A DNA stretch of 64,000 bases from Prorocentrum cordatum (lineage: Eukaryota; Sar; Dinophyceae; Prorocentrales; Prorocentraceae): the NCBI GenBank assembly GCA_963575745.1, contig CAUYUJ010014771.1, forward strand, positions 661,593-725,592, in the 5' to 3' direction. The position numbers and the translations under genes are program-made. Under the pieces are notes generated by a model. That model worked only from the letters and a program-made list of their open reading frames with translations, was not told where the DNA came from and did not search any database. Positions 1-10,814 of the stretch are shown here, piece after piece (the stretch's first letter is position 1; each line of letters begins with the position of its first letter).

Positions 1-271
1 AGAGGTTCTGGCCAAGAGCAGGCCTCTGGGGTCGTAGCTCTTTCCGGGGCCTCTGGGGCCGTGCTTCTTTCCTCGTCGTTCAAGTCTCTTGCACGATGCC
101 CTCTTATGCGTGTGCTGGGAGGTCCGTAGAGGCGGAGGGATCAACTGCAGATCTTGGAGACGGGAGTTCTCCTCGATCCTTCGCCGCAGGCGCAATATTC
201 TGTGTGCCAGGGGGCGGCGCCAGGTCTTCCAGCTGGCCGAGTGGTTCCCGGAATGGCTTGCGGGAATAGGT

Positions 272-600
272 GTGACAAGGCACAGGATGAGGAGGAGGAG
301 AATTTCCGTCGGTTTTCGTTCAGCACAAACGTGCCGAACGAGGAGGAGGAGGAGGAGGAGGATGATAATGACGAGGACGAGATGGACAGGGAGGTAAGGA
401 GTTCAGCACGAATGTGCCGCAGGAGGAGGAGGAGGAGGAGGAGGAGGAGGAGGAGAATGACGAGGACAAGATGGACAGGGAGGTAAGGAGTGAGGAGGCG
501 AAGGGCTCGGAGGAGGCAGATGAGGAGGAGCAGGAGGAGGATGAGGAGGAATCGGAGGATGCGAGATGGAGATGGGGTGAGAAGAAGGAGGGGGAGGAGA
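272..600. repeat. GA-rich (GAG)n low-complexity tract
   Basis: Purine-rich trinucleotide repeats, interrupted by short unique words such as GACGAGGACRAGATGGACAGG, which recurs near 371 and 460. Reading frames here give only acidic or Arg-rich low-complexity peptides, so I do not call a gene. Confidence 0.9.
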
Positions 601-935
601 CAAGCTAGGTGCGCTCGCGTCATATCTGACGTCCTACCCCTCCCTCTCGTCCCTTGCCATGGCGTAGATGACTTCTCTATATTCGCACAGTCGGATGTCG
701 TAGCATGGCATAGCATTACATTGCATAGCATGGTGTTGAAGTTCAACGCGTAGCATGACATAGCATGGTGTGGCGACGCCCAAAAGTGCGGGTTTCTGCG
801 GCCCAAACAGCAAATCGACACCGAATGTGTGATCATTTCCGATGTTGTTTTTTGTTGGGCGGATATTTTCTTGATGTTAAGGCTTGTTTGGATGGACCGA
901 AAACTATGCCGTGGCATTGCACTGGAAATAATGAC
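601..935. other. Non-coding stretch with GCATRGCAT words
   Basis: No gene seen. 700-770 carries a degenerate run of TAGCATGGCATAGCAT words. The 20-bp word CGACATCCGACTGTGCGAAT (minus strand, about 683-702) recurs on the plus strand near 42737, so this is part of a dispersed repeat. Confidence 0.5.
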
Positions 936-1110
936 GCCAGCGTTGCAGCGGGAGCACGATTCGGGACGAGCGGAAGCGCGGAAATGAGGCCAGCGTTGCA
1001 GCGGGAGCACGATTCGGAACGATTGGAAGCGCGGAAATGAGATTGGCGTTGCAGCGGAAGCACGATTCGGAACGAGCGGAAGCCCGAACATGTGGCCAGC
1101 GCTTCAGCGG
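936..1110. repeat. 53-bp tandem repeat, about 3.3 copies
   Basis: Units begin at 936, 989 and 1042 and share GTTGCAGCGGGAGCACGATT; a partial fourth copy follows. A reverse-complement relative with the same GGGAGCACGATT core lies near 40720-40790, so the unit also exists as a dispersed repeat. Confidence 0.85.
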
Positions 1111-1189
1111 CAGCTACATTTTGAAAATTATCCTGGCGAAGAACCCAACCATATGCAGATGTGAGTACCGCAATTAGGGGTATCGTCTT

Positions 1190-1915
1190 CCGTGGAGCTC
1201 CCTATGGGGCCAATGCTGTACTGGGCGGGGGAACCGCATGCGAACTGCGCCACTGGGACCTTCGGTGGAGCTCCCTATGGGGCCACGAAGCGCTGTACTG
1301 GGCGCAGGAACCGCATGCGAGTTCCGCCACTGGGACCTTAGGTGGAGCTCCCTGTGGGGCCACGAAGCGCTGCACTGGTCGCAGGAACCGCATGCGAGTT
1401 CCGCCACTGGGACCTTCGGTGGAGGCCCTTAGCGGGCCGCGAAACGCTATACGGGGCGGGGGCGACGCATGCGAACTGCGCCACTGAGACCTTCGGTGGA
1501 GCTCTCTATGGGGCCACGAAGCGCTGCATTGGGCGCAGGAACCGCATGCGAGTTCCGCCACTGGGACCTTTGATGGAGCTCCCTAGGGGGCCACGAAAAG
1601 ATGTACTGCGGGGTGGCACGCATGCGAACTACGCCACCGGGACCTTCGGAGGAGCTCCATTTAGGACCGCGAAACGCTGTACGGGGCGGGGGGGACGCAT
1701 GCGTACTGCGCCACTGGGACCTTCGGTTGAGCTCCCTCAGGGGCCACGCAATATTGTATTGTGCGTGGGAGCCGCATGCGGACTGCGCCAGTGAGCTCTC
1801 CCTAGCGGGCCACGAAACGTTGTACTGGGTGGGGGAACCGCATGCGGACTGCGCCACCGGGCTCTTCGGCGGAGGTCCCTCTGGGGCCACGAAACGCTGT
1901 ACTGGGCGGGGGGGG
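1190..1915 (-). repeat. 76-bp tandem array (family 1)
   Basis: About 9-10 diverged units with core GTGGAGCTCCCTATGGGGCC. In reverse complement this is the same core (CCCCATAGGGAGCTCCAC) found in the arrays at 2640-3145 and 27141-27480, so the three arrays are one family. Open frames across it are products of GC-rich repetition. Confidence 0.9.
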
Positions 1916-2019
1916 ACGCACGAGAACTGCGGAGGAGGGAGGAGGGGGAGGAGAAGGAGAGAGGAGAGGAGGAACGCGGGGACCGTCTCTTCAAAACGAG
2001 GACCCAACACCACAGGATG
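1916..2019 (-). repeat. Cassette head and purine tract, copy 1
   Basis: On the minus strand the conserved head (CCTGTGGTGTTGGGTCCTCG then TTTTGAAGAGACGG) is followed by a pyrimidine tract and then the 76-bp array. About 38 bases of this head match the copy at 26971-27009 almost exactly. Confidence 0.8.
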
Positions 2020-2057
2020 TTTGAGAAGAACGCAAGCGAAAACGCATTTCCCAGGAA

Positions 2058-2059
<2 letters not shown>

Positions 2060-2140
<81 letters not shown>
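2060..2140. repeat. (GT)n microsatellite
   Basis: An uninterrupted GT run of about 81 bases, followed by A7. Confidence 0.99.
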
Positions 2141-2143
<3 letters not shown>

Positions 2144-2505
2144 AAAAGCAGTACGCGGAGGAGGGCCAGATATCTTCCGGATGTCATCAGGGGAGAGAGG
2201 AGGATAGTATTCAGATTGTGTAATTGTAGATTGGGCAGGCAGAGGTGGATAAGCAAAGCGGTGGGCCCCCCCCCTTCCGCACAGACCCCCGGTGTGGGGC
2301 CCTAGGCGCCACCCCCCGCTGTAGTATCGCGGCTGCTGCGCCGCGAGTGGCTGTCACGCTTGTGCGCCAGCGATGTCTCGCCGCGGAGCTTCCACCTCGT
2401 GTGGTAGCCCTGGACATTGGAGGCTGCGGCAGGTGCGATGTTGCCAGGGGGGAGCACTTCGCAGTACGCGACATTCCCTCAGACTCGGGCTTTGCAATTT
2501 CCCCC
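2141..2505. other. Spacer between two divergent cassettes, no gene
   Basis: I see no coding signal. The interval separates cassette copy 1 (minus strand) from copy 2 (plus strand), which are arranged head to head. Confidence 0.5.
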
Positions 2506-2640
2506 AAGCGTGATGTGGTCTTGGGCCTTCGTTTTGAAGAGACAGTCCCTGCTTCCTCCCTACCTCCCTTCGTCCTCTCTCAGATCTCTCCTCCTCCCTG
2601 CCTCTGCCCTCCGCGTGTACATGTCGGTACACCCATCACA
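2506..2640 (+). repeat. Cassette head and pyrimidine tract, copy 2
   Basis: TTGGGCCTTCGTTTTGAAGA at 2521 is followed by GACAGTCCCTGC and a CT-rich tract to about 2615, then by the array. The order (head, pyrimidines, array) is the same as in the other copies. Confidence 0.75.
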
Positions 2641-3145
2641 CGCTTGGTGGCCCCATAGGGACCTCCACCATTCGGGCGCACCCCATCACACGCTGCGTGG
2701 CCGCACGGGGAGCTCCACCGACGGTCCCACTGGCTGAGTTCGCATGCCTTCTCCACACCATGTCGACGCACCCATCACATGTTTCGTGGCTCCATAAGGG
2801 GCCTCCACCGAAGGCCCCAGTGGCTGCTTTCGCGCGCCTTCTCCACGTCATTTCGGCGCACCCATCACGCGCTTCGTTGCCCCACAGGGGCTCCACCGAA
2901 GGCCTCAGTTGCAGGAATCGCATGGTTGACCGTGCCAACTTCGGCACACCCGTTACACGCTTCGTGGCCCCAAAGGGAGTTCCACCTGAAGGCCCCAGAG
3001 GCAGGAATCGCATGCGTGACCGCGCCCATGTCGGCGCAACCCTCACACGCTTCGTGGCCCCAAAGGGAGCTCCACCTGAAAGCCCCAGTGGCAGGAGTCG
3101 CATGCGTGACCACGCCCACTTTGACTCACCCATCACACGTTTAGC
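2641..3145 (+). repeat. About 85-90-bp tandem array (family 1)
   Basis: Six or so diverged units built on CACCCATCACACGCTTCGTG, GGAGCTCCACC and GGCCCCAGTGGC. Same family as 1190-1915 (opposite orientation) and 27141-27480. Confidence 0.85.
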
Positions 3146-4138
3146 TGATCAGCCGTAATGGGTTACCTTCAGATGTAACCCGTTATCGCCGACCCCTGCG
3201 ACAGTATCAGCAACGTCCCCCCATCTTTCCCACGTGCGACTTGGTCCATTTCCAAGTTCTCTCCTTTAGTTTCCATCTGTTTTGCGGCACTCGCAGCTGC
3301 ATATGCAAGGAGATTGTATCTCGGGCTCCGGTCGTGATGTTTCGCGATGTTGCAGTTTTTCGATATGTTCGAGGTAGGCATTTCGAATAAGAAGTTGGCC
3401 TGCCAGCAGGTTCCCCGCAAAGTTTTTTATCCCCCAGTAGCCTGGGGGGCCTAAAGAAGTCCTGAGGCTCCTCAGGAAGCCAAAGGCTCGACGACAAAGG
3501 TGGCCTCAGATTCCTTGTAGCCAGGTTTTTTATCGTACGTGACGACTGGACGTAGACTCGTGTTCGAGCGACTTCGAGCAGGTGAATTGAGCGATCGGAA
3601 CCCGCGAGCACGCGATGCTCCATCCCTGGTTAACCTGCCCTTGTCGCAGCCCCCGGCGGATGTGCACGGCTGGTTTGGCCTGCTGCGTCCGCGCTCATCG
3701 ACGCCGCCGGGCGCGCGAAGTCCGCTGAGGCACGCCCTCATGGGTGCTGGGCGAGTCAGTCGCGGGCCAAAACAAGCCAGAGGGGCCTTCAGCCGGAAAT
3801 TCCTTCGGAGCTTTTCCGGGCTCGGGAGGCGCAAAGTATGGCTGGAGGAGGAGCGGTCGGAGCCTTCATTTGGCGGGCCTCCAACTGGGCTTAGCCTCAC
3901 TCGGGCGAGGAAATTGTACTAAGCAGTCCAGTTCGAATCTCCGCGTTTGGCTGGACATTCCCGCTGCCTCCGAGGATGGCCCCTCACCAAAGTAGATTCC
4001 CTTACGTACCATCTTTCCTTCCCACTCGAAAATGGGTCACGGCTCGACGAATTGATCTATATGTATGCCCCGCGGTCTGGGCACCGAGACGCGATTCCAT
4101 GCATACCCGATCCCATGAACACGCTCTGCGCGGACCCT

Positions 4139-4139
<1 letters not shown>
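3146..4139. other. No recognisable gene
   Basis: Open frames of 80-140 codons exist on both strands but match nothing I recognise. A small hairpin, GGGTTAC-CTTCAGAT-GTAACCC, lies near 3160-3181. Confidence 0.4.

Positions 4140-4182
<43 letters not shown>
4140..4182. repeat. (CA)n microsatellite
   Basis: An uninterrupted CA run of about 42 bases. Confidence 0.98.
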
Positions 4183-4184
<2 letters not shown>

Positions 4185-4196
4185 CACACCCCTTGC

Positions 4197-4250
4197 CTAG
4201 CGCGCGCAGCGCGCCAGCGACGGCGCCGGAGGCGCCGCCAGTGGTGTGGG
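4197..4250. repeat. GC-rich triloop hairpin core
   Basis: GACGGCGCC-GGA-GGCGCCGCC forms a stem of about 7 bp around a three-base loop. In reverse complement the flanks (CTGGCGCGCTGCGCGC) resemble the cores of the hairpin elements at 25571-25741 and 32112-32247. Longer arms are not clear here. Confidence 0.55.
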
Positions 4251-4499
4251 GAAGGGGGGTCGGCGGCAGTCCTCCGAAATCGAATGCTTATACAGTGTGC
4301 TTTTCGTATCTCACATGCGTCGCCACTGCTCGCGACGACAACGACGACGACGACATCGAGGACGGCAGCAGCGGCGGCGGCTTTGGCGCCGACGGCGGAG
4401 GCGACTGTCGCGCGCCTACGGTGGGTCCGTGTCGTCTCGACGCGACAGCGACCCCAGCGTGGGCGGTCGAGGTGACCGCCACCAGTGACCCGGAATCCG

Positions 4500-4590
4500 T
4501 TGATATCGAACGATCGGCGCCGTCGGGAGGCCGCGACCGCTCAAGGTTGAATGATCCACGCGGTGTCAGAAACCAACGCCGAAGTACCGC
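4500..4590. repeat. Dispersed repeat shared with 55640-55710
   Basis: Both sites read ...GGCCGCGACC, a short gap, TCAAGGTTGAAYGATC and then ACGCRGTGTCARAAAC. Similarity runs over roughly 60 bases. The surrounding 4251-5089 shows no gene. Confidence 0.65.
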
Positions 4591-5089
4591 CTTCGCCTGT
4601 CACCCAGAAGGAAAGGTCGAGGACGGTCCTGCGGCATGACCGCTTGTTGATTCCCCAGTCCAATTTCCCCCGGTGGCACTCTTTCATCATGGGGTTAGCT
4701 TCGCCGTGATGTAAAAAAGAACATGATCGACCCACGAACTCGGAAAGGGATTAGAAATGCGAGCCATGGAAACATTTTCAAGACACCCGATTGGGCGACG
4801 GACAATTGCAAGGTTGAAGGTATGGATCGCGATGTAGCCGTGTCAAATGTTGTGTTATGGTGTGCCGTATTGACATGAGATGCGTCATGCCGCGATGAAT
4901 TGCGTTGTGCTCTATTGCCTTGTGGATCAAGCCGCCCTTGGCAACCGAATCCTGGCCGAATTGATCTGAATCCTGACCGAGCTTGAGCTAACTGAGCGCA
5001 TCGCTGGCCCAGAGCTGGTTGCAGTCTAAAGGTGTGGGACGCTCAGTCAGCTCGAGCTCAAGATCCGACTCAGTTCCGACAAGGGACGA

Positions 5090-5390
5090 GATCGCACGGG
5101 GCGCAGGGCGCATGAACGCGCCATGGGATGTGCCAGGGGCGCACAAGGGGATGCGCCGGCAGACGAGCCAGGGCATATGGCAAGGGACGCGCAACGGAAC
5201 GGGCAGGGGAGGCGCCAGGGGACAAGCCAGAGAACGCGAATGAGGACGAGCCAGGGGACGCGCCACGGGACGCGCCGAAGGGCCTGACAGGGGGCGTGCC
5301 AGGGGGCGTCACGTCAGGGGACGTCGCAAGGGACGCGCCATGAGAAGCGACAGCGCACCAAGGGACGCGCCACGGAACGGGCAGGGGTCA
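5090..5390. repeat. Degenerate GGGACGCGCC repeats
   Basis: Many irregularly spaced copies of AGGGACGCGCCA-like words. Low complexity; no gene inferred. Confidence 0.7.
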
Positions 5391-5560
5391 GGTACAAACG
5401 CATGATTCCAGTTGGCAATCTAAGGGGCACATGTTCCAAAACAAAAAACACTAGGGGCCCGAGCCCCCAGAGACGGGCAATCTACACGAATACGCGTAAA
5501 ACGCGACATGAATCGAGTTGAGGACATGGGCAATATAGACATATACACATATCTATACAT

Positions 5561-5562
5561 AC

Positions 5563-5597
<35 letters not shown>

Positions 5598-5600
5598 CAT
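5561..5600. repeat. (CT)n(TA)n microsatellite
   Basis: A CT run followed directly by a TA run and ACATATG. Confidence 0.95.
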
Positions 5601-5639
5601 ATGAAAGAACGCGCCCGTATGGAACTCAATACTAAAAGG

Positions 5640-6045
5640 GGGACCCAGCTTCAAGCTCCCCCCCTTCCTTCGAAAAGGGGGGAGATTCCGAAGCTACTCC
5701 CCTACCCCCTCCCTTTTGGAAGCAGTTTGGAGCTGGGGGGGGCCCTGGCTAAAAGGGGGGGGGGGGCTTGGAAGCTACCCCCCCCCCCCCCTTCCTCCTT
5801 TTTCGGGGCCAGAGGTAAGCACGGGCTCCCCTTTACAAAGGAGAGGGGGGGGGTCCGAAGCTACCATCTTCCTCCCTCCCTTTCGGAAGCTTTTTTGAGC
5901 TGGGGGGGCCCTGGCTAAAGCGGGGGGGGGGGGCTTCGAAGCTACCCCCCCTTTCTTTTCGGAGCCAGAGGTAAGCCCAGGCCCCCCTTTCTAAAGGGGA
6001 GGGGGGGCTTCGGAAGCTACCCCCCTCCCCCTTCCTTTGCAGCCG
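5640..6045. repeat. About 167-bp repeat of alternating G and C tracts
   Basis: AGCTGGGGGGG...CCCTGGCTAAA recurs at 5731 and 5898. Each unit carries G runs of 7-13 and C runs of 6-14 around GAAGCT words, so the sequence is locally self-complementary and has G-quadruplex potential. Confidence 0.85.
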
Positions 6046-6239
6046 GGGTCACGCGGGGGCTCGCTATCGGAGTCGCGCGCGCGCGCGGCGAGGCGCGCGT
6101 TGTAGGCGCGGGCCACTGGGCTGGCCTTCGCACATTGAGGTTCCAGTAGGTTTTCCTGCATTTTCGGTCTCAGTGGGCCGTCTTCGCGCGCCGGGCCCGC
6201 TTGGAATGGAGTCGGAGTGACAAATCGCGTCGGATGGAC

Positions 6240-6905
6240 ACCGGGAGGTGCCATTGGGTCGTGGTCTCGGTTTTCTCGGCCCTTGGGTTTTTGTCTCATT
6301 TTCTCGGCCCCTGGTTCGTTGTCTTGTTTTCTCGTTTTCTCGGCCCCTGGGTCGTGGTCTCGTTTTCTTTGACCCTGGTTCGTTGTCTTGAATTCTTGTT
6401 TTATCGTCCCCTGTGTCGCGGTCTTGCGTTCTCAGCCCCTGGTTCGTTTTCTCGTTTTCTTGTTTTCTCGGCCCCTTGGTCGTGGTCCAGTTTTCTCGGA
6501 CCCTGGTTTGTTTGATCGTTTTCGCATTCTCCCTGCCCCTTGGTCGTGGTCTCGTTTTCTCGGACCCCGTTTCATTGTCTCGTTTTGTTGTCTTCCCGGC
6601 TCCTGGGTCGTGGTCTCGTGGTTCGTTTCTCGTTTTCTCTGCCCCTGGGTCGTGGTTGGGTGTTCTCGGGCCATGGTTAGTTTTCTTGTTTCTTCGTTTT
6701 CTCTACTTTTCTTTGCCCCTGGGTCATGGTCTCGTTTTTTTTCTGACCCTGGTTTGTTTTCTCGTTTTCTCTGCCTCTGGGTCGTGGTCTCGTTTTCTCT
6801 GGCCCTGGTTCGTGTTCTCATTTCTTGTTTTCTCGGCCCCTGGGTCTCGGTTTACTTTTCTCGGACCCTGGTTCGTTTTCTCGTTTTCTTGTCTTCTCGG
6901 CCCAA
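6240..6905. repeat. TTTTCTCGGCCCCTGG degenerate tandem repeat
   Basis: Dozens of copies of TCGTTTTCTCGGCCCCTGGK with variable spacing. The roughly 180-290-codon open frames here (repeating FSRFLGPWF-like peptides) are a by-product of the repeat. Confidence 0.9.
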
Positions 6906-7378
6906 GACGCCTCCCAGGAGCCCCCAGAATGCGAAAGGATGATCCAAGACGCTCCCAAGCAGCCCAAGTCAGCCTTCCGACGGCTCTCGAGGCCCCCAGG
7001 CGGCCCCCAAGAGACCCCAAGAGAGGTCTAGAGGCGTCCCGGGACGGCCCGAAGAGGCCAAAATCGTTGATTTTCGTTTGTGTTGTCCATGTTTTTGGCT
7101 TCTCGCGTTTTCGAGCTTCCAATGGTCCAATAGCGCCGAAGAGGCTCTCAAGACCGCCCCAAGACCACCCAGAGGCCCCCAACACACCCCCGATCCCCGA
7201 GAGGCCCAAAAAAGATCCCGACGAGGCCCCACGAACAGCCCAAGAGAGCTGCGAGAGCCATCCCGAGAGAGCCCAAAGAGAGTCAAATCATTGATTTTCC
7301 ATGGTTTGTTTCTAATGTGTTTCGCCTTCTCACGTTTTCCTGCTTCCAACCCTCGAAGATCAAGGATTTCGGATGAAA
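6906..7378. repeat. About 224-bp duplicated segment
   Basis: AAATCGTTGATTTTC (about 7060) and AAATCATTGATTTTC (about 7284) are each followed by the same layout ending in TTCCAA. The C/A-rich part (CCTTCCGACGGCTCTC, about 6972) recurs near 16019, so it is a dispersed repeat. Confidence 0.65.
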
Positions 7379-7381
7379 AAA

Positions 7382-7443
7382 TACCCTGCGACGTACCCAA
7401 CCCCTTCTACACATGTGGCGATTAAATTCCGGACCGCTCAATG
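7382..7443. repeat. 62-bp direct repeat, left copy
   Basis: Pairs with 8291-8353 at roughly 85% identity by eye. Shared words include GACGTACCCAACCC, GGCGATT and CTCAATGC. The two copies bracket a complete array cassette. Confidence 0.8.
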
Positions 7444-8080
7444 CAAGCCCCTCAGGACGGCGAGGTCCCGAGATGGTCCGCGTGGGACGTACCTCCGCTG
7501 GGCCTCCCAGAAGCTTACGAAAGTAGCGACAGTTGCGCAGATCGCAAGCACCCCAGGGGGGCGGCGAGGTCCCGAGGTGGTCCGCGTGGGACGTACCTCC
7601 GCTGTGCCTCCCAGGAGCCCTCGAATGTGCCGACAGTTGCGGAGATCGCAACCCCGCCAGGGGGCGGCGAGGTCCCGAGGTGGTCCGCGTGGGACGTACC
7701 TCCGCTGGGCGTTCCGGGAGCCCACGAAAGTGGCGACAGTTGCGGAGATCGCAACCCCGCCAGGGGGCGGCGAGGTCCCGAGGTGGTCCGCGTGGGACGT
7801 ACCCCGCTGGCCTCCCAGGAGCTTACGAAAGCAGCGGCAGTTGCGCAGATCGCAAGCACCCCAGGGGGGGGCGGCGAGGTCTCGAGGTGGTCCGCGTGGG
7901 ACGTACCTCCGCTGGGCCTCCCAGGAGCCCACGAAAGTGGTGACAGTTGCGCAGATCGCAGCCCCCCAGGGCACCGCGAGCTATAGTGGCGATCTCCGCA
8001 TGACTGACCTCCGCCGGGCCTCCCAGGAGCCCACGAAAGTGTCGCAACCCCTAGGCACGCCCACCCAACAGACAAGACGG
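7444..8080 (-). repeat. 103-bp tandem array (family 2), first block
   Basis: About six units of GACAGTTGCGCAGATCGCAA ... GGTGGTCCGCGTGGGACGTA ... CCCAGGAGCCCACGAAAGTG. The period of 103 was measured at 15139, 15242 and 15345 in the same family. It is listed on the minus strand because that is the orientation of its cassette head. Confidence 0.92.
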
Positions 8081-8290
8081 CGAGGCAGGAATCAGGAACC
8101 AGACGGCACGAGAGAAGAGGAGAAGGGAACACAGGAAACAGGAGAGAAGGAGGAGAGGAGAGGAGGAGGAGGAGGAGGAGGAGGAGGAGGAGGAGGAGGA
8201 GGAGGAGGAGGAGGAGGAGGAGAGGAGGAGGAGCTGGAGACCAAACTGCTCTATTCAAAACGAAAGCCCAACGCAGGAGGGTTGGGACAT
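8081..8290 (-). repeat. Cassette purine tract and head, copy 4
   Basis: AGACGGCACGAGAGAAGAGG is followed by (GGA)n and then, on the minus strand, GTTGGGCTTTCGTTTTGAAT at 8239-8276. The AGACGGCACGAG... motif recurs in copy 5 at 15671. Confidence 0.8.
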
Positions 8291-8353
8291 TACCTTGTGA
8301 CGTACCCAACCCTTTCTATACATGCGGCGATTTTACTCAGGACCACTCAATGC
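8291..8353. repeat. 62-bp direct repeat, right copy
   Basis: Right-hand partner of 7382-7443. It is followed by about 135 bases of unrelated sequence before the next array starts near 8490. Confidence 0.8.
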
Positions 8354-8489
8354 TGACTGGCATTCTGAAGGACCCGCAGTGCGTAACAAGAGCACCCAAC
8401 AGTGATTTCAGAAGATCGCAGCAAGAAGAGGAATGGCAACTATACCAAGTGGAACTACAGGGGCGTTGAAAGAAACGCGTATGACGTAC

Positions 8490-10605
8490 CTCCGAATGAT
8501 CCACGTGGGACGTACCTCCGCTGGGCCTCCCAGGAGCCCACGAAAGTGGCGACAGTTGCGCAAATCGCAAGCCCCCCAGGGGGCGGCGAGGTCTCGAGGT
8601 GGTCCGCGTGGGACGTACCTCCGCTGGGCCTCCCAGGAGCCCACGAAAGTGGTGACAGTTGCGCAGATCGCAAACCCTTCCATGGGGCGGCAAGGTCCCG
8701 AGGTGGTCCGCGTGGGACGTGCCTCCGCTGGGCCCCCCAGGAGCCCGCGAAAGTGGCGACAGTTGCGCAGGTCGCAAGCCCCCCAGGGGGCGGCGAGGTC
8801 CCGAAGTGATCCGCGTTGGACCCACCTCCGATGTGCCTCCCAGGAGCCCACGACAGTGGCAACAGTTGCGCAGATCGCAAGCTCCCTAGGGAGCGGCGAG
8901 GTCCCGAGGTGGTCCGCGTGGGACGTGCCTCCGCTGGGCCTCCCAGGAGCCAGCGACAGTGGCGACAGTTGCGCAGATCGCAAGCCCACCAGGGGGCGGC
9001 GAGGTCCCGAGGTGGTTCGCGTGGAACATGCCTCCGCTGGGCCTCCGAGGAGCCAGCAAAAGTGGCGACAGTTGCGCAGATCGCAAGCCCCCCAGGGGGC
9101 GGCGAGGTCCCGAGGTGATCTGCGTGGGACGTACCTCCGCTCGGCCCCCTAGGAGCCCACGAAAGTGGCGACAGTTGCGCAAACCGCAAGCCCCCCCATG
9201 GGGCGGCGAGGTCCCGAGGTGGTCCGCGTGGGACGTGCCTCCGCTGGGCCTCCCAGGAGCTTACGAAAGTGGCGACAGTTGCGCAGATCGCGAGCACCCC
9301 AGGGGGCGGCGAGGTCCCGAGGTGGTCCGCGTGGGACGTGCCTCGGCTGGGCCCCCCAGGAGCCCACGAAAAAGGCGACAGTTGCACAGATCGCTAGCCC
9401 CCCCCCCCAGGGGGCGGCGAGGTCCCGAGGTGGTCCGCGTGGGACGTACGTCCGCTGGGCCCACAGGAGCCCACGAAAGTGGCGACAGCTGCGCAGATCG
9501 CAAGCCCCCAGGGGCTGCGAGGTACCGAGGTGGTCCGCGTGGGACGTACCTCCGCTGGCCCTCCCAGGAGCCAACGAAAGTGGAACAGTTGCGCAGATCG
9601 CAAGCACCCCAGGAGGCGGCGAGGTCCCGAGGTGGTCCGCGTGGGACGTACCTCCGCTGGGCCTCCCAGGAGCCAACGAAAGTGGAACAGTTGCGCAGAT
9701 CGCAGGCACCCCAGGGGGCGGCGAGGTCCCGAGGTGATCCGCGTGGGACGTGCCCCGCTGTGCCTCCCAGGAGCCCACGAGAGCGGCGAGAGTTGCGCAG
9801 ATCGCAAGCCCCCCCCCCAGGGGGCGGCGAGGTCCCGAGGTGGTCCGCGTGGGACGCACCTCCGCTGGCCCCCCAGGAGCCCACGAAAGTGGTGACAGTT
9901 GCGCAGATCGCAAACCCTTCCATGGGGCGGCAAGGTCCCGAGGTGGTCCGCGTGGGACGTGCCTCCGCTGGGCCCCCCAGGAGCCCGCGAAAGTGGGGAC
10001 AGTTGCGCAGATCGCAAGTCACCCCAGGGGGCGGCGAGGTCCCGAGGTGGTCCGCGCGGAACGTGCCTCCGCTGGCCCTCCCAGGAGACCACGAAAGTAG
10101 CGACAGTTGCGCAGGTCGCAAGCCCCCCAGGGGGCGGCGAGGTCCCGAGGTGGTCCGCGTGGGACGTACCTCCGCTGGGCCTCCCAGGAGCCCACTAAGT
10201 GGCGACAGTTGCGCAGATCGCAAGCCCCCCAGGGGGCTGCGAGGTCCCGAGGTGGTCCGCGTGGGACGTGCCTCCGCTGGGCCTCCCAGGAGCTTACGAA
10301 CGTGGCGACAGTTGCGCAGATCGCAGGCCCCCCAGGGAGCGGCGAGGTCCCGACGTGGTCCGCGTGGGACGTGCCTCGGCTGGGCCTCCCAGGAGCCCAC
10401 GAAAAAGGCGACAGTTGCGCAGATCGCAGGCACCCCAGGGGGCGGCGAGGTCCCGAGGTGGTCCGCGTGGGACGTACCTCCGCTGGGCCTCCCAGGAGCC
10501 CACGAAAGTGCCGACAGTTGCGCAGATCGCAAGTCCCCCAGAGGGCGGCGAGGTCCCGAGGTGGTCCGCGTGGGGCGTACGTCCGCTGGGCCTCCCAACA
10601 ACAAA
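8490..10605 (-). repeat. 103-bp tandem array (family 2), main block
   Basis: About 20 units. A variant unit with AAACCCTTCCATGGGGCGGC occurs at 8651 and 9891, about 12 units apart, and is nearly identical for about 100 bases, which shows higher-order duplication. All frames are open on both strands because stops are rare in the unit; the 593-codon frame at 8959-10740 changes frame relative to the unit at each copy. Confidence 0.93.
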
Positions 10606-10814
10606 GAGCCGCGCCCAGACGGCGCATCGGCAGGAAATGTGCACATGCATACGTGGAACATGTCACTGGGCCTCGGCCGGCAACCACTTGCAAGCTTTGC
10701 GCAAATGGCGCGCGAGGGTAAGCAGCAACACTCCGTCTGAAGAGGGTGGGGGGGGGGCGGGGAGGGGACAGGGAGGAGGGAGGCGAATGGGCAGAGCGAG
10801 GGAACTCATCGCAG

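Noticed and set aside
7444-10605. CRISPR-like appearance of regular repeats
   Set aside because: Units are contiguous 103-bp tandem repeats without unique spacers, in a eukaryotic genome.
8959-10740. 593-codon open frame and others across the 103-bp array
   Set aside because: The unit length is not a multiple of three, stops are rare in it, and both strands are open in several phases. This is repeat-derived.
10724-10740. AGCAACACTCCGT shared with the SL junction at 16533
   Set aside because: A 13-base match between two sites in 64 kb is expected by chance, and it does not extend into the SL body.
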